A program made the translations under genes and the position numbers. The notes under the pieces are model-generated. The model saw only the letters and a program-made list of their open reading frames with translations, had not been told where the DNA came from and did no database searches. From Triplophysa rosa (Eukaryota > Chordata > Actinopteri > Cypriniformes > Nemacheilidae), in assembly GCF_024868665.1 (NCBI RefSeq), contig NC_079910.1, forward strand, positions 11,899,048 through 11,963,047: 64,000 nt of DNA, read 5' to 3'. Below, piece by piece: positions 23,601 through 35,995 of the stretch; position 1 is the first letter of the stretch; each line of letters starts with the position of its first letter.

Positions 23601-26600
23601 GTGTAATTAGATTATGTACAAATTACTCTCTCCAAAAAGTATTTAGTTACTTATTACTAATTACTTTCTATATCCTACATCAACCTTGATTAGTTAAGTG
23701 ATTCAAGGATAGACATGAAACAGCTCTTTTAATTCATTCAAATAAATAATATAAACTACATAAAGTACTCTTATTTACTGACCAAAGTATTATAAATGTG
23801 AGAATTATATATTAAAGGCGCAGTTCTTGAAAATCAGCGGCCACTAGCGTTGTATTATAGTTTTGCAATGAATCTCTGAGTCATTTGCCCATCCCTCCCT
23901 TTCGAATTACGTCGGTGGCCGCAACAGTAAAAAAAGATGTCGTCTACTGAGACAGCGGATAGCAGTGATACAAGCAACGATGTTTCTTTGCAAAGGTAAG
24001 GCAATATATTAACGTAATTACATGTAATAACATGTATTCTATTGCGAAAGTTACTGTTACAATTCTATAATTAGATATATTTCTTGCGTGCTATCTAGTA
24101 CACGCTGAGAGTAGTGAAGTAACTAAAGTTAGCTAATCGTAAATAGCAACGCTGTTCAAAGCGTTTGATCTGACAGCGACATAGGCAGTTAGGTGTAAGT
24201 TAGTTGACGTTTGTCTCCCCCTTTGTAAAGTCAGGAACAACCAGAGTACGTACCGCAGGGACGGAAAAACATTATTATTCGGAGGTTATATGGCCATTTG
24301 TATAAAATGCTAACGTTACCGTTTCAACAAAACATTGAAAAAGTGGAAATATTGAAAATGTTGAATTATCTTACCAGTCTAGCAGAAAACAGGCAACTTC
24401 GGCGTCGCCTTGAAAACATTTGTCTTTCAACAGTGCCTTCCATCTGGTAATAGATACACCGATGTTTATCCTGGATTTCTGCCGCCGTTTGTCTCTAATT
24501 CGTCTGGCAGCATCACGTTTGCATTTCTTTGACGACGGAGATTCACGCTCTGTCTGCTCTTGTGCACAATACGCATGGTCCTCCATTTTATCAAAACTTC
24601 TAAGACAGAACAATCAGTTGCTTCAGCTAGACGACGACTACTCCTCCTCCTCTCCGTACTACGAATTACTACTTTGTGCGTCTTCAACTCAGTGATGACG
24701 CAAGCTGCTTCTAAAAACACACACGAAGACCAACATATACGAAACGCGCTCTGTAGAGCTGTTTGTCTGTTAGAGCTTACTGTACAAAACATGGCTGCGC
24801 AACATAACAAATTCCATGTAGATAGGCCCGCTCCCTATGTAGATACAACTGGTTTATTCTAAGGTAATAAAAACATAACTTTTCATTACGCAAGGTTTTT
24901 ATACACATCTAAAGACACAGTTTTGTATGTTATATTGCATTTCTGTTAATAGATCATACAAAACATCCCGCACTGTACCTTTAAAGCATTCATTTTAAAG
25001 TTAGACTTTGAATTCTGATTTCTGATTTATTCCACTATTGCACACACATACTGTATATTACACAAAGTATTTAGTTTAATTACATCAAAAGTAACTGTAA
25101 TTAAATTACAGAAAAAATTAAGAGTAATCCCTTACTTTACTTTTTCAAGTGAAAAGTAATTAAATTACAGTAACTAATTACTTAGTAACTAGTTACACCC
25201 AACACTGTATACTAGTCAATGGTGCCCATATGATTGGTTTCCCACATTGTATTCTTATTTTGGCTTCAACAATACAAAGAAATGTATACAGGTTTGGAAC
25301 AACTAGAGAGTGAGTAAATGATGACATTTACTCATGATGACTCAAATGTTCACAATAATAAAAAACACTGAACAAATCTAACAATCGAGTTGTAAATTTA
25401 CAAATGAACGCCGTTGATGGAAAGCAGGTCTTTGTTCACCTATAAGCAACAGGTGGGAGATGGAAAGCCTGGTGTGGAGTGGAATGCTTTGAGTGTGGAG
25501 GGGTATTTGCTGGCCACTTCACTCTCTCTGTTGGGTAAAGAGGGCAAATGTGATCAGTCCAGTGTTGTCAGTGAAGCGGAGAGGGAAGGGGGTGAATGAA
25601 CTAACAGGGATGAAAGAGGGGTGAAGGGTATGCTGTGGATGAGGCTGTGTTTTTGGGGGGAAGGGGCAGTTAGCTGCAGGATTGGGGAGGGCTCACACTG
25701 CACATTGTGTGGAATGTGGTCAGACTGTGATCACTTCTGCTGGTTAGATTAGAGAAGACAGCATAGCTACAGATGGGTGTGAGGAATGAAGCCATTTATA
25801 AACATGTAGAAGTGAGGGACCAGAGAGCAAAAGAGGAAGACATAAGTTGTGAGGGCAAGGAGTGTTATTAGGAGGAAAACTTTGTTATTTGCCAATTGTT
25901 GGGCAGAAAAGGACCTGGTCACTAGTTTGTACTGCTTTAGATGAAAAGAGAAGTTGCTAACAAAAACAAAGTTTTTCTATTCAACACGTATTTAGGGCTG
26001 TGCTGCTGAATTTGAGCAGTTTTTAAAGAATTTATTATGTAGTGATGTGTCAATACAATCATATACCAATATGTGACTTTTTTGGTTTCTCATGATATTT
26101 TACTGATAATTTACCACTGTGATAGGTCATATACAGTAGTGGCCAAAAGTGATGTCTAACTTGGGACATTTAATTGACATCGTCACTTCTTTCCAAATAT
26201 TTTATTAAAGAAAACTTTAAAAAAGTGTATGCATGTTTTGGTATGTTTGGCGTGTAAACTGAAGCTCAGCTTTGAGAGGAATTTAAGTAGACTTGGCAAC
26301 AAAAAATGACTATATATTAATATTCTTACCACATGAGAGGGTCAATGATAACAGAAAAAATTTTGTGTGTTTTCTTCTGTATAAGATTTTTTCTATGCAT
26401 TTTTTTCAAATATTCTAAATAAACCAATTTTCCCTGATATGCTGTCTAATAGGTATCTTAAACGTGTATCGCCTGCTTCACACATACTCCGTTTGCAGTG
26501 CATATACAGTATGTATTGCAGTACATATACGGTGTGAAAGCGGCATGCGCTGGATGTCCTTTCACATAGACTGCGTTTGCCGTGCCGTGCCGATCCGTGG

Positions 26601-29600
26601 CTTCTGTGACCCACAAATTCAACAATTGTCACATAGTTTCACTTTCAGCAGAGAAGCCCCTTCCCTACATGCATTTTAACAAACTGTGTAGTGTCTTTCA
26701 CATAAAAATATACTTTTAGATGTATTTTTTACCGGATTAGGTGTTTTTGCAACTCTAAGTGTTTAGCTTTTTCTTGCCTTATCCCGAAATCAGATCTATA
26801 AGATGACTGTGAAATTAGTGGCTTACTTTAATGACACGCGTTTATGGTGAAATTACTACATTTTCATCTGTGTGATTTAGAGCATGATACGTGTTCTATC
26901 GCTTTAAATCAGTCCGTGCTGTACAGCAAAATTAGACTTGATGCATAAACGATCGCTGCACTGCTGCACGGCACCGCAACTGCACCGGACGGACCACACC
27001 GCATCCGTATGCTGTGTGAATGATATAATCCGTTAACATGGGCACGTAAAAAATATACGCACTGCCAATGGAGTATGTGTAAAACCGGCTGTGACGAGGG
27101 AGGCGTGACTAGAGCCGTGAGGCAGAGACATGCGGGACCGGTGTTCACGCAGCTGATTCCCACTATCACTCACGCCACCGGCCCCGCCTCCCTGCCTCAC
27201 GGCTCTCGTCACGCCTCCCTCGTCACACCGGCGTAACGTTTTGTCAGATGTTGTACCATACACGTCATAGTTTGATGGTTCAATGTAACCTGAAAAGGCA
27301 TTAAAAGCAAATGCTGAACAAATATACCCCCATACATCACTTTTGGTCACTACTGTATGTTTCATTTACTGTATGTGTAATTTATCTATATTTAGTAGGT
27401 AGTCATTCATATTGTTTAACATGACTAAAGTGCAGAATGTGTGGTGAATATTGTAGATTATTCTGGCCATGAACCGCCTAACTCTAAAGGGTGTCATGAT
27501 GTGTCGTGTCGTAGTTGGCCTAACCCAACCTAAATATATAACAGAAGAATTTTTTATTACCTCTGTCATAAATTAGGAATGCTGATGACTGTGACTTTAG
27601 TGCGACTTTAGTGCTTTATGATGAAGCTATGTATGATTAACCTCAGAGCAGTAAAACGAAACCATGACCAGGTGACCTTTACCTGTGCACATTCTTGATA
27701 GAATCAGAGGCGGACAGAGAGAAGGTGTGCGTTTCCTGGAGAAACTTGAGAAAAGGGGGTCCCAGCAAGGATTAATGCACAAAACGTTCAGTGTGGGCCT
27801 GTGTTCAGAGATTGAGAGACTAGGGCCAGGCCAAACTCAGACCCGCAGAAACAAGCTCACATCCTGGTTAGCGAAACAGTCATGAAAGTCCCTGAGAGAC
27901 AGTGACTGTGTCAGAAAGGTAGAGAGAGATAAAGATGAGGTGGGAGAGAGAACAATGAGCATCGTCAGCATGAATAAAACTGATGAATGCGGCAGTAGTG
28001 ATGTGACAGGAGGAGTCATTCCACCCACACACACTTATTAAACACGCACACTGCATATCCTATTTATCACAGTTTTTTCCTTGGTTGTAAATATATCACA
28101 ACAACCTTTAGCATTATAAAGGTAATGACCCTTATCAAAGCAGTGATGTGCTATGCATCACTTAAGAATACAGGTTAAACAAGCTTGAGTAAATTGTTTT
28201 CTTTGGTTTTCAGCAGCAGCTGTGACAGAAATTAATTGTTGCCTATAAAATAAGAGTAAAATGGGATGCCAGTTATACTCTTATTATAAAGTTGTATTGT
28301 GCAAAAGCATAGTCTCAGACTAAAATGGCTTGATCATTGCTTACACATATTTCTGTGCTGGTCTATACTGTTGTTATTATTTAAGTGAGTATTTTTTAGC
28401 TAGAATAAGTTGACAAGTCTGACTGCATTATAGGGCAAATGTATAACTACTTTATGGATAGTTGCCGTGTTTACTTAATGCCAGCTTCCGAGAGCAACAT
28501 GCATTTTCATGATTTCATGAGCTTCATACACTTTCCCTCGTGTTCTTACTTTTTTTCTTTAAGCGTGGCTTATTCTCGAGGGCTTTTCCCATGTTTCACA
28601 GCTCCAGGCTTTGCTCGTGCTCTCTGTTATCAGTAGAGGTTTTACTCAATCTCAGTACTGCTGCTGAAGTATGCACACAGTGAGCCCAAAATAGCAGCAC
28701 CTCTAACATTTTTCAATAATATTTATTTTTTCCCATAAACCTTTAGTCTTTCAGTCTGGTTCTCTCCTCTTTCTTAACCTCCCTCTCCACCCCCTCCGGT
28801 ATTGCACCGTGACTGGAACGGGATGGCACACACTCACCATGTGGGAGATGTCCAGATTTAAACTTAAAGCAGCAGAAATGTTGCATGCATGCTGTCATAC
28901 TGTCAGCAGCTGCTGGTCTGAATTATCGGCCCGCATTTCTCTGTGAGCTGCTGTGTGGAGTCAGACAGTAAACAGAAAGTCGCACAGTAGCCACATGCAA
29001 AAAATCCCTGAATGAGACATTCACAAATGTGAAACATGAGCCAGCGCAGCGCGGCTTTCATAAAGTCTTCCACAAAGCTGCTGAATATTGGATGAGATGA
29101 ACCCGTCTCTTATTTTGTGTTGAGCAGAGGCACGGTGTGCCATCTCTATTGTTTTCACACCCCTCGTGGGATTCTGCTCACAAACGTCCCTGCGTACTTC
29201 TGAACTGAGTGTGCATATTCAATTATTTAGTATATAAACCAACAGAGCCAGGTGACATGTAGAAGGATACCGATAAGTCTTATGCCTCGTTTTATGTGTT
29301 TAGTGGGAATGTTTAGAGGTTTAGTAAACAATTTAGAATTACACATATTAAAGTGATAGTTCTTTTGTGTTCTGCGGAATAAAGAAAGTCATAAAGGTTC
29401 GAAATGACAAGAGGGTGAGTAAATGATCATAGAATTTTCATTTTTGGATGAACTGTCACTTTAAATGAGGCTTGCATACCCATATGGGGTAGAATGTGTG
29501 TTTTTGTGTCATTAGAACACAGGCCTGTCTCTGTCATGTTTATAATGAGTCATTATGACCGGACTGGTTTCCATAGTGACGGCATCAGGTTTCACAAAGA

Positions 29601-32600
29601 GCCGGTGATCTTTCATTAAAAAAGTAAAATTAAAGAGGTTTGTGTGCAACTACATGTTTAACATGTATATCACAGGTTGGGTTTCTTCAATATATACTTC
29701 CCTATCAGAAAAGCTAGTTTGTGCCTGTTTGAGTGGCCCTTGGGTACTTCCCATGATGCCCTTCAACATGTCTATGAAGCCATTGTTAAGCTTTAATGTG
29801 GAAGAGTGGAGCAGATAAGGCAAGGAGAAGAGGAACGCTGGAGGAGATGAAAAAGATCTGCATACATGCATGATTGCTCCAGCAACTCGCATAGCTAAGA
29901 CTTGTGCGTTTGTGAGAGAGAGAGAGACAGAAAGTGTTATGCCCGATTTGAGCTAAACTTATGTTCACATGAATCACATGGTACTCAAAGTCTCATTTCT
30001 TTTAACATGGTTCAACAAACACCACAAAGAAAAAAAACAAGGGCTGAGAATATGGATTTGTTTTTTCGATCAGGTTAGGTCAATATTGTGAATTTTCACA
30101 AATGATGCATTTCTTTTGTAACAGTGTATTGTTACATGTGGCAGGAAAAAAACACTAGGTTCACTAGGTTTTAAATATGCAATAGCCTCAAGTGATACAT
30201 TGACTACTACTGTACACATAATTATATAAACAAACTTACTGACTACTACTGTACATATATATAAACAAACTTACTGAAAGACAACGCATTACAAAAACCC
30301 CAAATGTTATGTCTGCAATACATAAAAACCACTTAAACATGATGGCGGAGCAGCACTGACCCGATGAAACAACCAAAGGTTCTGTTAACAGCTAGTCATC
30401 CTTAGGCCGTGTTCACACTTGACTTCTTTTTTGACAAGAAAAGGTTGACAATGGCGCTTTTTGTAGTAAAAAAAAACACTCGCAGTGTTACAAATAGCAG
30501 CCAGCAATGTTCAAAGATAGCATTTGTGCACGAAGGCAGCTTACCGGTCGGTAACTTTACTTCAGACGGAAGCGGGCTGTCTGACAGTAGCCCCACCGCT
30601 CGCGACATCCTTTGACATCATACAGTTGTTGCGTGCACTCAGTCCCCTGTACTAAACAACTTGTCAAAGTGTGTTCGGTGCATCCCGGCCACGAGTGCAC
30701 CTTCTGAGAGAACAGTCAGCTTTTGTGGGCGGAGTTTGGAGGAGAGACATGATCTGAAATGGTTGTCAGTCAGAATTGCTTGCATTGGATGTTTTTTTTT
30801 CTTAAAATCATTTTACAATGTGGCCTATAATAATCCAACAGTTTTCGTTTATTCGTATTTTTAGCTTATAGGCCTAATGTTGAATGACACTTTTTAATGA
30901 ACTGTTTTGTTGTAGGGGTACATAGTAACTTACATTACATTCTTTTAGCAGTCAGTTATAGGCCTAATATAGGCTATTCGATTTCAATTTTTTGTTTTAA
31001 TTGACTTTGTTTTGCTCAATTTTATATTAAGTTGTATTGTATTTTATTGAAAAGCAAGACAAATTATAAAAAGCACATCTTGACCATTCAGTTTATGCAA
31101 TAGTGAAAAAAATGGCTAAATAAATGGAAGAAATGCAAAAAACCATGTTCGGTATTCGGCCTTCGGCCAAGGTTTCATTTTTATTCGGCTTCGGCCAAGA
31201 ATTTTCATTTTGGTGCATCCCTAAAGTTATTGAAAATGAATATTAAACTTACATTTATACAAAACTATGCTCCAACGGGTATTTCGGCCACAATTTTGAG
31301 CCTTCTCGACCAATCACGTTCCTTGCATGTTGTTATGGAAACGACAGGTCTCTGTCATTGATTAGCTGTGAAAAAGGTGCTTGACGTAGGGCGCTTTTTT
31401 CAGCCTCAAAACTTCAAAAGACGCAGAAAAAGCGCTCAGGACTTTTTAAAAAAGTATACCAAAAAGTACCGTAGGATTATAGTGAGCGCATTTACATGCA
31501 CAAAATAAACGAATATCTATCAAAACTCATCTTAAAAATAAACCTGTTTTCACTTGTTTACATGCATAGTAATAAACCTGCTACACAGAAAACTTCGTTT
31601 ACATGGAAGTTTTAGACTTGTCGGGTTTCTCGAGTGCAGTGACGTCATCGTCGATAGTCTGTTTAGTAATTAAAAATGCAGCTGGAAAATGGTCAGAAGC
31701 TGTATTTTTATATCTCTTCTCATGTCCACAGTACCTGCATATATATAGTTCTTCATTTTGACGTTTCTACGTCAACTGCATGATTCGAGAGCAGACTTTT
31801 ATGCGTTATTTTACTATAACTTCCGTTTGGGACTTTTACTATTTTACTTTTACTATTTACTATTTACTATTGTCAGAAATGTGTACATAAACAAAACTTG
31901 AGAGAAACCGGTAAAGGCGTTTACATGCAGCACGAAATCGGAGTAATGGGAAAAAAACTACCTCTGCCGAGCAGGTTTTGCTTACGCCGTTTATTACGCC
32001 GTGCTGGGTTTATTGAGCACGGGGTACATTTACATTTAAAGATACATTCAGAGTTGTCTGACCCGGATAAGAAAGATCAATAAATAACATAATTGCAATG
32101 TTAGTTATAATCTCATAACATGGGTGGTTTTAGTTAATGATTACAACTCTCAGGTTAACCATTGTTCTCTTTCAGTTAATAGGAGACCTGTTGTGTTTTT
32201 TGTAAACATGGAACTGCGTTAAACTTTCAGATTCCTAGCCTTATATCCAGATATATCTTTCACTGTCTTGCTACTTTATTTTTTATTTTGAGTATGAATG
32301 TCTTGCAGGTGAAAGTCCAGGCTGTGAGTAAACTCCTGAGGAATTCATAAATGGCGTAGAGAGAGGCATGAGAGAGAGGCATGAGAGAGAGGCATGAGAG
32401 AGAGGCATGAGAGAGAGACATGAGAGAGAGAGAGAGAGAGAGAGAGGCTTGGGTTTACAGTAGATTACACATTAGCTGAGGGGCAGAGGGAAACTAACAA
32501 GTAGGCATTCACTGCTATGGTATCTTCTGTTAGTCTTTCTTTACAAGGCTGTGGGAATATTTCAACAAGAGCAGAGAAACGCATTTGATGATGTGTACAA

Positions 32601-34378
32601 ATTGAAATTCAATAAAATGTTATTTTAAAATAATCAGTGTGTGATGTGTTGGAATTTCCTTTGGAAGTACAGTCGTTTCTATTAGTCAATTTCTAATTTC
32701 AATTAAAATTCTGATTTAAATATAAAAATTAGGTTTATATAAAGGAATAGTCTGGGTTTAGTTTAAACTAAAATCTACCATAGGAAGTAGTTTTAGCTCA
32801 TGCCTCGGCTTGTAAAAACATATAAAAGATGTGTTGACCGCTAAACATTTACAGTGGAAGAGACTTTCAGTGCTAATGTATTATTGTAAACAAATAAAAA
32901 ATTCTGTGGTAGCTGACATCTTGACGCATACCAATATATATTAAATTCAGAATATATTGAAATTATTCAAATATTGCAAACGTGCGTATTGCAATATCGC
33001 AATGGTTTTAGTTTGTATGTTCTGCAACAGCAAAACATGGATGTTCAGAAGTTGCAATTATCCTTTCTTTTCCAAGAAAAAATATATTTTACAATATATT
33101 TGAATATAATTTAAATAGATATTTTTATATAACTGACTTTGTCACTTTACAAACTGCATTATAGCATCACATATTGTATATTGCATTATTTAGCAAGTTA
33201 TTGCATATCACATTTTTTTTCAATGTTGTGCAGCCCTATTTAATATTTACACTTTAGTTATATCACAGCCATGAAACATGATTTTGATAAGTGGGGTTAG
33301 GGAAATGGACATTCTCATTCCATACATTATAAAAGTGTATGTCTGCTAAAAGCTCATTTTGTCAACTTGTAGAAAAAAGTGTTAAAGGTAGCAGACATAA
33401 AAAAAACTTGATTTCAACTTGATTTCATGGGATTTCATTAATTAGCGTTTTCATCACATGCCTTACATAACATTCCCTCTCTTTTTCCTTTCCTGTGCAG
33501 AGGAGGCCGACTACTCTGCATTCGGCACAGACAGTGTGACCCGTAAGAAGACCCCTGCAGCTCTCGCTGCAGTACTTCTTCGCCCGGACGCCAACAAGAA
33601 GAAGCCTCCAATCATCATCAGCCTGCCCAAAGACTTCCGGCCAGTTTCGTCCATCATCGATGTGGACATCCTACCAGAAACACACCGTCGTGTTCGTCTC
33701 TACAAACACGGCCAGGAGAAACCGCTGGGCTTCTACATACGCGATGGTTCCAGTGTACGTGTCACTCCCCAAGGCCTGGAGAAGGTTCCGGGCATCTTCA
33801 TCTCCCGCATGGTCCCCGGAGGCCTGGCAGAGAGCACGGGCCTGCTGGCCGTCAACGATGAAGTGCTGGAGGTCAATGGCATTGAGGTGGCTGGAAAGTC
33901 CCTGGACCAAGTAACGGACATGATGATCGCTAATAGCCACAACCTCATTATAACCGTCAAACCGGCCAATCAGCGCAATAACGTGGTACGCAACATCAAC
34001 AGCGGAGGCGGGGCCACATGCGGCAGCTCGGGACGATCCTCGGACAGCAGTACATGTTTCTACAATTATTCCACGCCGGTCTCCATGGGAAGGACTCCAT
34101 CTCATATTATTCAGAACTATGAGCCGGATGAGGAGAGCGATGAGGATGAAGATCTGGTGATTGAGGGGAACAGCGAGGCTAAACTCATTCCACAGGCAGT
34201 TGCACGGGCGACAGCCAGCTCCAGCATGCCCACTCTGCCCAGATATGAACCCCACCTCAATCTCAGACCCTCCAATGGTACCATGGCAACGAGTGCCAGC
34301 ACGGGGTCTCTGAATGCCCGCGAGAGGGGCCTGGAGAGACGTAATCTAGAGGAAGATGGCACGGTTATTACACTTTAA
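17674..34378 (+). CDS. pard6b: Par-6 family cell polarity regulator beta, three coding exons
   Basis: Coding exons are 17674-17736, 19022-19244 and 33501-34378; junction phases are 0 and 1 and all introns are GT-AG. The product is 387 residues (human PARD6B 372). Residues ~17-95 form the PB1 domain ([18 protein letters not shown]) that binds atypical PKC. The semi-CRIB at ~133-150 ([15 protein letters not shown]) binds Cdc42-GTP. The PDZ domain spans ~158-250 (carboxylate loop PLGFYIRDG). An acidic stretch near [15 protein letters not shown] and a hydrophobic C-terminus EDGTVITL complete it. Par6 scaffolds aPKC, Cdc42 and Par3 at apical membranes and tight junctions. The start at 17674 ([13 protein letters not shown]) was chosen because it resembles the beta paralogue; an in-frame ATG at 17614 would add 20 residues. 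Intron 2 exceeds 14 kb and is transposon-rich. Confidence 0.94.
17737..19021 (+). other. pard6b intron 1
   Basis: Donor AAG|GTGCGT and acceptor TCTGTTCCAG|TTTGG join Lys to the PB1 start FGAEF in phase 0. No embedded gene or clear transposon was seen. Confidence 0.85.
20211..20232. repeat. (TA)n microsatellite
   Basis: Uninterrupted TA dinucleotides in pard6b intron 2. Confidence 0.9.
22231..22369. mobile_element. hairpin MITE of ~139 bp
   Basis: The left arm (GTAATAAGTGGGATAATGTA, then CAGCCGGCTGTTAT and GAAATAAGCCCC) is mirrored by the right arm (GGGGCTTATTTC, ATAACCGGCTG, TACATTATCCCTTACATATTAC). The loop is about 27 bases. Nearly the whole element can fold on itself. The family is not recognised by name. 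Confidence 0.75.
23812..24984. mobile_element. TTAA-flanked element with short frames, innermost layer
   Basis: TTAA at 23812-23815 and 24981-24984; left end AAAGGCGCAGTTCTTG and right end CACTGTACCTTT are weakly inverted. Unlike the other MITEs here it has a GC-richer interior. A plus-strand mini-exon starts at ATG 23937 ([19 protein letters not shown]) and stops at a GTAAGG donor. A minus-strand frame lies at 24371-24613. Confidence 0.65.
24371..24613 (-). CDS. short transposon-associated frame, basic then RWKALL motif
   Basis: The frame has 80 residues, with an internal methionine at [11 protein letters not shown]. It carries a basic patch ([20 protein letters not shown]) and the phrase [21 protein letters not shown] associate this kind of phrase (RW..L....G...DA.VA.FLLD) with repetitive fish transposon proteins, but cannot name the family without a search. 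It lies entirely inside the TTAA-flanked element. Confidence 0.35.
   Translation of the reverse strand: MFCLRSFDKMEDHAYCAQEQTERESPSSKKCKRDAARRIRDKRRQKSRINIGVSITRWKALLKDKCFQGDAEVACFLLDW
26134..27355. mobile_element. Tc1/mariner-like relic with TA target duplication
   Basis: CAGTAGTGGCCAAAAGTGAT at the left and ATCACTTTTGGTCACTACTG at the right are inverted repeats flanked by TA (26132-26133, 27356-27357), the signature of Tc1/mariner integration. No DDE transposase frame survives. The interior holds repeated CACACATACTCCGTTTGC-like blocks and the GC-rich foldback at 27085-27231. Confidence 0.75.
27085..27231. repeat. GC-rich inverted repeat, ~35-bp arms
   Basis: The left arm contains GTGACGAGGGAGGCGTGACT and AGAGCCGTGAGGCAG (27091-27125). 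The right arm CTGCCTCACGGCTCT then GTCACGCCTCCCTCGTCAC ends at 27226. Short outer CCGG strings extend the pairing. The central ~65 bases are unpaired. Its composition is much richer in GC than its surroundings, so it may be a separate insertion in the Tc1-like relic. Confidence 0.75.
29348..29464. mobile_element. short TTAA-flanked MITE (117 bp)
   Basis: TTAA at both ends with AAGTGATAGTTC and GAACTGTCACTT termini. The interior keeps only the right half of the family phrase (GAGGGTGAGTAAATGATCAT). It looks like an internally deleted member of the TTAA family. Confidence 0.75.
30541..31223. mobile_element. hAT-like relic, copy A (uninterrupted)
   Basis: Sequence from TTACCGGTCGGTAACTTTAC to TGGTGCATCCCTA, including CGGCCTTCGGCCAAG-type repeats. 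It is closely related to the stretch 43953-46162 in arfgef2 intron 4. The GGTGCATCCCTA end is the kind of terminus seen in many fish hAT-like MITEs. No frame is intact. It sits inside another unclassified repeat whose left edge reads GGCCGTGTTCACACTTGAC near 30412. Confidence 0.6.
32361..32446. repeat. 13-bp tandem repeat running into (GA)n
   Basis: The unit GGCATGAGAGAGA occurs four times from 32365 with almost no change, then a GACATGAGAGAG variant, then a pure GA run. Confidence 0.93.
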
Positions 34379-35415
34379 AGACAGTGATCCAACACAAACC
34401 ATGTGAAACACATGCCAATACGCACTTTTGTGTGCCATAAGACTAGTATAGCATGGCTATATATTCAGAGACCAGACAGTGTGGGACCAAGAGAGGAGAC
34501 CACAGCACCTTATAGGACCTCTTTATAACCACATCACCACTGAGAGCAGCACTGTACCAAAAATAGCTGCTTCATGAGTAATAATGAACTGACTGAGTCA
34601 GCGTGATTGAAAAATGCAGATATCTGCAGGGTGATCTCAACAACTTGACACCAAATGAATCATGACAATCTTTGACTTTGACAACCACTCCCTTACGAGT
34701 GCTTTAGCATTATGACAGAGAACAAAGTAGGGTGGCTTACCCAGCGACTGTGTTGCCATGGTAACCCGACTGAGAGTTAGTAGTGTCAAGTTTAGAAGGA
34801 ATGCTGAATTGTGCTTTTCATCATTTCCTGTCTACAGCACTAAGGTAATCGTGAACATTTCCGGAGGCTAGGCGGATATTGTTAGAACGTCATTATTTTT
34901 AAAGCGTAGTTGGACATTTCAAAGTTTTAGACTGCTGCCTCGGTTAAGATACTGTGTACATTTTCAATTTTTTAATCATAGCCAAAATACAGATTATTGT
35001 CATATTTTGTCATATAATGGTATTTTTTTATTTGTACCACTTAATTTTGTTTGACAAGGGCTATCTTCCTGCTCTGTGGTTTTTGACCCATGTGACCCTG
35101 TGGAATTGGAATATATCGTGATGTTATTGTGCACTCTGAAGTGGACAAAAGGATGCTTCATGTATGAAGAGTGTCTGTAAGCCTCAAGTGTTGCAAGCGA
35201 ATTAGAGAGAGGAAAAACTGATTGGCATTGAATATTCACAGGGACCATTGAATATCTGCCAGAAGATTATTTTCCCTTATTTTTTTAGGTGATGTGTGAA
35301 CTGTACGTATCTTTGGGGGTCCACAGTGCACCAGGCAAACCATACAGTTACATCAGAATGGGGTTGAGATTCAGAAATTTTGGCACAGAGCAAATGCGGT
35401 TTAGTAAATGTGGTC

Positions 35416-35749
35416 TTAAAGAGATAGTTTGCACAAGAAAAAAAATATGTCAGCATTTATTCGCCCTCATGTGGTTTAAAACTTGTATATGACTCTTTCT
35501 TCTGTAGAACACAAATGAAGATATTTCGTGTCCATACAATGGGGGTCCGTGTTGTTTGGTTACAAAAATTCTCTCAATAATTCTTCATTTTGTGTACATA
35601 TAATGGAAGTCAATGGGGGCCAATGTTATTTCAAAATATCTACTTCCGTGTTTTGAAGAAGAAAGAGACTCATACAGGTTTGGAATCACATGAGGGGGGC
35701 GAATAAATGATGGAAGAATTCTCTTTTTTGGGTGATACTTTTCCTTTAA
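35416..35749. mobile_element. TTAA-flanked MITE
   Basis: TTAA at both ends; ends AAGAGATAGTTTGCAC and GTGATACTTTTCCTT. The interior includes ATTTATTCGCCCTCATGTGG, a CAATGGGGGTCC block and the inverted family phrase, like the other TTAA elements of this window. Confidence 0.75.
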
Positions 35750-35995
35750 GCTTAATCTTTTTTAAGATATGCTCTGCAAACTTGCCTGGCTGAAATCTTG
35801 GCCCCGGAACCTTCAGTCTCTGAAAATTCACATTTAATGGTGTTCACACTTTCTCTCCATATCTAACTTCCACGCCTTTACAAACACTTCACCCTTTGTG
35901 TAAGGCAAGGGTGGGCCTTCCAACTTGATATATAATTGTTATTTTGCAAATGACCTCTTGTGTGAATGACAAACATCCATCTTTATGAACAAACG

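Larger units (their letters stand above)
23545..25207. mobile_element. hAT-like element nested in a TTAA MITE
   Basis: The ends CAGTGTTGGGTAAGTTACTC and AACTAGTTACACCCAACACTG are inverted repeats. The 8-bp flanks TATGCTAG (23537-23544) and TATACTAG (25208-25215) match at seven of eight positions, which fits a hAT target duplication with one later change. Subterminal AGTAATTAATTAC motifs occur on both sides. It is itself split by the element at 23812-24984. Confidence 0.8.
23375..25340. mobile_element. TTAA-type MITE (outer layer) split by a hAT-like insertion
   Basis: The left part starts with TTAAAGGGGTAGTTTACCCC and contains the family phrase (CATCATTTACTCTCC, GTTCCAGATCTGTGTA, CTACCATAGTAGGAAAAA) up to about 23544. 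The family phrase resumes in inverse from about 25208 (ACAAAGAAATGTATACAGG, then GGAACAACTAGAGAGTGAGT) and fades near 25340; no right TTAA terminus was found, so that end is lost or degraded. Confidence 0.65.
19245..33500 (+). other. pard6b intron 2 (14.3 kb)
   Basis: Donor AAAG|GTGAGG and acceptor CCTGTGCAG|AGGAGG interrupt the first of two consecutive Glu codons after LFLQRK. Many frames of 60-130 residues occur, but none shows recognisable content. Identified insertions are listed separately; the stretches 19300-21370, 25330-26130 and 27360-29340 otherwise show no structure that I can support. Part of 21400-21680 (CCGATACCGATTATTGGCCG) looks like a worn hAT-type relic. Confidence 0.85.

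Noticed and set aside
33671..34255. 194-residue minus-strand open frame opposite pard6b exon 3
   Set aside because: A shadow of the GC-rich PDZ coding exon; no recognisable content.
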